A DNA stretch of 17,135 nucleotides from SCUN01 sp964343975 (GTDB taxonomy: Bacteria > Acidobacteriota > Vicinamibacteria > Vicinamibacterales > SCN-69-37): the NCBI GenBank assembly GCA_964343975.1, contig CAYFLU010000069.1:1-17135 (forward strand), read 5' to 3'. Numbering within the stretch: the first letter of the stretch is position 1; the number at the start of each line of letters is the position of its first letter. Under the pieces are notes generated by a model. The model was not told the origin of the DNA and searched no databases. It worked only from the letters and a program-made list of their open reading frames with translations. A program made the translations under genes and the position numbers. This document shows, in pieces, positions 16,283 through 17,135 of the stretch.

Positions 16283-16316
16283 ACGTCATCATATGACGTC
16301 ATCATCTATGGTGCAA
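16283..16316 (-). promoter_or_regulatory. Promoter and candidate operator of the RHH/PIN module
   Basis: On the minus strand TTGCAC (16311-16316, 3/6 to the -35 consensus) and TATGAT (16288-16293, 5/6 to the -10) are separated by exactly 17 bases. The direct repeat ACGTCATCAT occurs on the plus strand at 16283-16292 and 16296-16305, period 13, and the perfect palindrome ATGACGTCAT lies at 16293-16302, all overlapping the promoter. RHH antitoxins bind repeated short sites at their own promoter, so this is a likely autoregulatory operator. The sites are seen; their use is inferred. Confidence 0.6.
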
Positions 16317-16400
16317 GCTGGTCGCCGCGGAAGGGAGCAGTCCTGCTGCGGCCGGATCACTTCCCTCGAACGCGTGCGTAAATTTCCGGTGTCAAGCGGG

Positions 16401-16883
16401 TTACGTTTTTGGCGTACGGAACGACTCGCGCCACGTTGTCAAGAGCGGCGCGAGGCCACGCTCGCACAGATCGAGCACGTCGTCGAAATCGTGTTCGTCG
16501 CCATAGTACGGATCCGGCACGTCGGGGCCGGTTGCGGCCTCGCCCTCCGCGAGAAACATCCGGATCTTCTCGCGATATGCCGGCGGACACTGACGCACGA
16601 GCGCGCGGTAGTGCGTGGCGTCCATGGCGAGGATCAGATCGAAGTCCGCGTAGTCTGCGGCGCGGACGCGCCGGGCCCGCAACGGCGTGAGGTCGTAGCC
16701 CCGCACCCGCCCGCGGGCGATCGCGCGCGGATCGGGCGGGTCACCGACGTGATAGCTCTCGAGCCCGGCCGAGTCGAAGGTCAGATGGCCGGCCAGCCCC
16801 TGCTCTGCCGCCAGGGTGCGCGCCACGGCTTCGGCGGTCGGCGACCGGCAGATGTTTCCCGTGCAGACGAACAGCACTTTCAT
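16401..16883 (-). CDS. Low-molecular-weight protein tyrosine phosphatase family
   Basis: A 160-residue member of the low-molecular-weight phosphotyrosine protein phosphatase family, cytosolic. The P-loop CTGNICRS gives nucleophile C7 and R13, and the general acid is D124 in VPDPYYGD; DLILAMDATHY (82-92) is the conserved middle strand. Length matches the family. The start ATG at 16883 is preferred over one at 16907, because family members begin right before KVLFVCTGN. Bacterial members dephosphorylate protein tyrosines, often in exopolysaccharide control; the arsenate reductase ArsC shares the fold but has extra cysteines near the C-terminus that are absent here. No kinase or polysaccharide gene is visible nearby. 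It is divergent from the superoxide dismutase gene, with a 90-base gap between the two starts. Confidence 0.92.
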   Translation of the reverse strand: MKVLFVCTGNICRSPTAEAVARTLAAEQGLAGHLTFDSAGLESYHVGDPPDPRAIARGRVRGYDLTPLRARRVRAADYADFDLILAMDATHYRALVRQCPPAYREKIRMFLAEGEAATGPDVPDPYYGDEHDFDDVLDLCERGLAPLLTTWRESFRTPKT

Positions 16884-16973
16884 GTCGACGCACGATCCTA
16901 TTAGCAAAGCCTCCGTTCCGGAAGGATCGCGTACAATCGACGCGATTTCCCTTTCCCCAACATGGAGACTGCA

Positions 16974-17135
16974 ATGAAGAAGCTTGTAACGATCGCAGCG
17001 ATGACCTGTGGCGCGGCGGCCTTTGCCGTGGTGCTCGCGGCCCAGGCCAAGCCGGTGAAGGTGACGCTCAACGACGCCGCCGGCAAGTCGGTGGGCACGG
17101 CGACGATCTCGGAAACGAAGACCGGCGTGTCGATC
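16974..17135 (+). CDS. Cu/Zn superoxide dismutase, exported (5' part, cut by window edge)
   Basis: Only the first 54 codons are present. A signal peptide (MKKLVTIAAMTCGAAAFAVV, likely cut after LAAQA) is followed by KPVKVTLNDAAGKSVGTATI, which matches the first strands of periplasmic Cu/Zn superoxide dismutases (VKVTL.D..G..VGTA.l.et..Gv). Metal-ligand histidines lie beyond the edge, so activity cannot be judged. GGAG at 16964-16967 sits 6 bases before the ATG at 16974, deciding it over an in-frame ATG at 16962. TACAAT at 16932-16937 is a good -10 candidate (5/6), but no matching -35 is seen at normal spacing; an activator-dependent or alternative-sigma promoter is possible. The protein would remove superoxide in the envelope. 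Confidence 0.75.
   Translation, partial: MKKLVTIAAMTCGAAAFAVVLAAQAKPVKVTLNDAAGKSVGTATISETKTGVSI

Noticed and set aside
16390..16395. Perfect TTGACA on the minus strand, between the phosphatase gene and the second antitoxin gene
   Set aside because: No acceptable -10 lies 15-19 bases downstream on the minus strand, and a better-placed promoter is present at 16288-16316.
16401..16883. Arsenate reductase (thioredoxin-type ArsC) for the phosphatase gene
   Set aside because: The P-loop is shared, but the additional redox cysteines near residues 80-90 of ArsC are absent; the VPDPYYGD acid loop is that of the tyrosine phosphatases.

Overview
The window is GC-rich (roughly two thirds G+C by eye), densely coded on both strands, and uses GTG starts often. 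The mix of gene types fits a soil or sediment bacterium of the Acidobacteriota, most likely Vicinamibacteria-like: a secreted YncE-type propeller fused to a phosphoesterase, CARDB and NHL-propeller exported proteins, an O-succinylhomoserine sulfhydrylase overlapping an OsmC protein, and small toxin-antitoxin modules. The lineage is an inference from gene content; there is no rRNA or other strong phylogenetic marker beyond S15 and PNPase. No tRNA, rRNA, CRISPR array, insertion sequence or phage gene was found.

Layout, left to right. (1) 1-2249, plus strand: the 3' part of a tartrate/D-malate dehydrogenase-like gene, translationally coupled by an ATGA overlap to a class III aminotransferase. 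(2) 2250-4976, plus strand: the rpsO-pnp pair (ribosomal protein S15, polynucleotide phosphorylase). A structured leader with two hairpins, one covering the S15 Shine-Dalgarno, precedes it, and a hairpin plus a rho-independent terminator follow it. (3) 4992-5629, minus strand: a Phd-type antitoxin and PIN-domain toxin pair. (4) 5695-11729, minus strand: a run of genes for exported proteins. In transcription order these are a three-repeat CARDB protein broken by one in-frame amber codon, an alpha/beta hydrolase with an InlB-B-repeat-like N-terminal domain, a GH16 glucanase-type enzyme, and a 905-residue beta-propeller/phosphoesterase. (5) 11730-12103: a decayed stretch in which the C-terminal end of a HlyD-type membrane fusion protein (minus) abuts the C-terminal end of an unrecognised protein (plus). 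(6) 12104-13713, minus strand: osmC-metZ overlapping by 4 bases. (7) 13769-15699, plus strand: two exported proteins, one of unknown family and one NHL propeller. (8) 15706-16280, minus strand: a second toxin-antitoxin pair (RHH antitoxin, PIN toxin) with a well-formed promoter/operator and a probable leaderless start. (9) 16401-17135: a low-molecular-weight protein tyrosine phosphatase (minus), divergent from the start of a Cu/Zn superoxide dismutase gene cut by the right edge.

No plainly new multi-gene system is visible. The points most worth a second look are the amber-interrupted CARDB gene, the rpsO leader, the operator architecture of the second toxin-antitoxin pair, the RGG-rich tail on PNPase, and the gene-remnant junction near 11980.
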